From contig NC_134398.1 of assembly GCF_050003625.1 (NCBI RefSeq), positions 110,564,171-110,628,170 of the forward strand: a stretch of DNA of 64,000 bases. The letters run 5' to 3'. Under the pieces are notes generated by a model. That model did no database searches. It saw nothing but the letters and a program-made list of their open reading frames with translations, and was not told the origin of the DNA. The position numbers were made by a program, and so were the translations under genes. This stretch comes from Haematobia irritans (lineage: Eukaryota > Arthropoda > Insecta > Diptera > Muscidae). Shown in pieces: positions 61,717-64,000 of this stretch (within the stretch, counting starts at the first letter, position 1; each line of letters begins with the position of its first letter).

Positions 61717-62834
61717 AAAATATGGGAAACATTTAAATCTGATGCAATCTTAAGGAAACTTCGCAAAAGTTTATTTATGATTTATCGCTCGATATATATG
61801 TATTAGAAGTTTAAGAAAATTAGAGTCATTTTTTCAACTATTCGACTAAGCAGTGGCGATTTTACAAGGAAAATGTTGCTATTTTGACCATTTTTGTCGA
61901 AATCAGAAAGACATATATATGGGAGCTATATCTAAATCTGAACCGATTTCAACCAAATTTGACACGCATAGCTGCAATGCTTATTCTACCCCCTGTGCAA
62001 AATTTCAACTAAATCCGAGCAAAAATTGGCCTCTGTGGTCATTTGAGTGTAAATCGGGCGAAAGCTATATATGGGAGCTATATCTAAATCTGAACCGATT
62101 TCAACCAAATTTGTCACACATAGCTACAATGCTAATTCTACTCCCTGTGCAAAATTTCAACTAAATCGGAGCAAAAAATTGGCCTCTGTGGGCAAATGAG
62201 TGTAAATCGGGCGAAAGCTATATATGGGAGCTATATCTAAATCTGAACCGATTTCCACCAAATTTGACACGCATAGCTATAATCCTAATTCTACTCCCTG
62301 TGCAAAATTTCAACTAAATCGGAGCAAAAAATTGGCCTCTGTGGACAAAGGAGTGTAAATCGGGCGAAAGCTATATATGGGAGCTATATCTAAATCTGAA
62401 CCGATTTGGATGATATTTTGCAAGTTTTTCGAGACTCATAAAATATTGGGATGTACGGAATTTGAGGAAGATCGATTGATATACACGCCAATTATGACCA
62501 GATCGGTGAAAAATATATATGGCAGCTATATCTAAATCTGAACCGATTCTTTTCCACAATCAATAGGGATCGTCTTTGAGCCGAAACAGGACCCCATACC
62601 AAATTTTAGGATAATCGGACTAAAACTGCGAGCTGTACTTTGCACACACAAATACATCAACAGACAGACAGACGGACAGACAGACAGACGGACGGACATC
62701 GCTAAATCGACTCAGAATTTAATTCTAAGACGATCGGTATACTAAACGATGGGTCTCAGACTTTTCCTTCTTGGCGTTACATACAAATGCATAAACTTAT
62801 TATACCCTGTACCGCAGTAGTGGTGAAGGGTATA
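61717..62834 (+). repeat. Array unit U40, three monomers
   Basis: Three monomers, two with private variants (AATCCGAGCAAAAATTGG, TTTGTCACACATAGC). The tail carries the U18 signature GATCGATTGATA and CCGATTCTTTTCCACAATC. Confidence 0.9.
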
Positions 62835-64000
62835 AATATGCGAAACATTTAAATCTGAAGCAATTTTAAGGAAACTTCGCAAAAGTTTATTTATGATTTA
62901 TCGCTCGATATATATGTATTAGAAGTTTAGGAAAATTAGAGTCATTTTTACAACTTTTCCACTAAGCAGTGGCGATTTTACAAGGAAAATGTTGGTATTT
63001 TGACCATTTTTGTCGAAATCAGAAAAACATATATATGGGAGCTATAACTAAATCTGAACCGATTTCAACCAAATTTGGCACGCATAGCTACAATACTAAT
63101 TCTACTCCCTGTGCAAAATTTCAACTAAATCGGAGCAAAAAATTGGCCTCTGTGGTCATATGAGTGTAAATCGGGCGAAAGCTATATATGGGAGCTATAT
63201 CTAAATCTGAACCGATTTCAACCAAATTTGGCACGCATAGCTACAATGCTAATTATACTCCCTGTGCAAAATTTCAACTAAATCGGAGCAAAAAATTGGC
63301 CTCTGTGGGCAAATGAGTGTAAATCGGGCGAAAGCTATATATGGGAGCTATATCTAAATCTGAACCGATTTCCACCAAATTTGACACGCATAGCTATAAT
63401 CCTAATTCTACTCCCTGTGCAAAATTTCAACTAAATCGGAGCAAAAAATTGGCCTCTGTGGTCATTTGAGTGTAAATCGGGCGAAAGCTATATATGGGAG
63501 CTATATCTAAATCTGAACCGATTTCAACCAAATTTGGCACGCATAGCTATAATGCTAATTCTACTCCCTGTGCAAAATTTCAACTAAATCGGAGCAAAAA
63601 ATTGGCCTCTGTGGTCATTTGAGTGTAAATCCGGCGAAAGCTATATATGGGAGCTATATCTAAATCTGAACCGATTTCAACCAAATTTGACACGCATAGC
63701 TGCAATGCTAATTCTACCCCCTGTGCAAAATTTCAACTAAATCCGAGCAAAAATTGGCCTCTGTGGTCATTTGAGTGTAAATCGGGCGAAAGCTATATAT
63801 GGGAGCTATATCTAAATCTGAACCGATTTCAACCAAATTTGTCACGCATAGCTACAATGCTAATTCTACTCCCTGTGCAAAATTTCAACTAAATCGGAGC
63901 AAAAAATTGGCCTCTGTGGGCAAATGAGTGTAAATCGGGCGAAAGCTATATATGGGAGCTATATCTAAATCTGAACCGATTTCCACCAAATTTGACACGC
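62835..64000 (+). repeat. Array unit U41 (right-truncated), at least six monomers
   Basis: Head, six full monomers and the start of a seventh when the window ends. TATAACTAAATC at 63046 links its first monomer to U32/U35; AATCCGAGCAAAAATTGG near 63741 links a later one to U40. Confidence 0.9.

Noticed and set aside
374..62559. Recurrent minus-strand frames of 62-97 codons across core and tail, with RSGHNWRVYQPIFLKFRTS-like content
   Set aside because: They recur because the repeat recurs. They end at the same core stop, differ freely in length, start from varying ATGs and overlap other frames equally well. No domain is recognisable. A codon-substitution test (dN/dS over all copies) would settle it; I expect neutrality.
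978..63163. Recurrent plus-strand 64-codon frame starting MAILQGKCWYFDHF
   Set aside because: It covers the head/first-monomer joint in most units, including the 9-monomer and 1-monomer forms. The frame closes at the first monomer, is lost in several units, and has no start context or partner gene. Best explained as a repeat shadow.
1..64000. CRISPR array or prokaryotic origin
   Set aside because: Repeats are 153 bp and contiguous without unique spacers, and the transposons (mariner, SINE, hAT) are eukaryotic.

Overview
The window looks like heterochromatic or intergenic DNA of a higher (calyptrate-type) fly. It is AT-rich, I recognise no host protein-coding gene, and almost all of it is one tandem repeat array invaded by dipteran-style transposons: a mariner of the DD41D type, two hAT-type elements, a tRNA-derived SINE and several MITE-like elements. 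The taxon is an inference from repeat style; I cannot name the species.

Array architecture (names used below). The smallest repeat is a 153-bp MONOMER (for example starts at 1171, 1324 and 1477). It carries a CORE reading TATATATGGGAGCTATATC followed by TAAATCTGAACCGATTT. Monomers are grouped into composite UNITS (U1-U41, all on + except one inverted copy). Each unit has a HEAD of about 200 bp, 0-9 monomers, then a TAIL. The tail is a diverged monomer of about 142 bp, a GC-poor stretch, a (CAGA/CGGA)n tract, and a terminal HAIRPIN of the form TTATACCCT..ACCAC-AGTA-GTGGT..AGGGTATAA. A separate 248-bp MODULE beginning CAAGTAAGGAAAGTC sits directly upstream of some heads. I propose that module-head-monomers-tail-hairpin is the complete mobile element, and that the array arose by amplifying it mostly without the module.

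Layout. 1-22710: units U1-U16, broken by a 2172-bp hAT element (6105-8276) and a 2.39-kb AT-rich inserted element (14939-17326). 22711-35401: a higher-order repeat of about 4.4-4.9 kb, three times over; each copy carries a 525-bp non-array block with a tRNA-like B box, one or two 248-bp modules, and matched units. 35402-42229: mosaic units, then a cluster with an internally deleted mariner, a retroelement-like tail and a SINE. 42230-43466: five tandem 248-bp modules. 43467-55247: more units, including a nearly perfect 4.7-kb tandem duplication (about 45373-50080 and 50081-54690). 56202-60195: a 3994-bp hAT-like element with an 8-bp target duplication that split a terminal hairpin. It carries an inverted, apparently complete copy of the array element and an old diverged relative with the same 153-bp spacing. 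60211-60770: a TA-flanked MITE in the same hairpin. 61083-64000: further units, running off the window.

The only sizeable coding sequence is the mariner transposase (40105-40818, minus), which keeps the catalytic domain but has lost the DNA-binding half. The many short open frames of 60-110 codons are shadows of the repeat. Coordinates of repeat boundaries were read by eye and may be off by a few bases.
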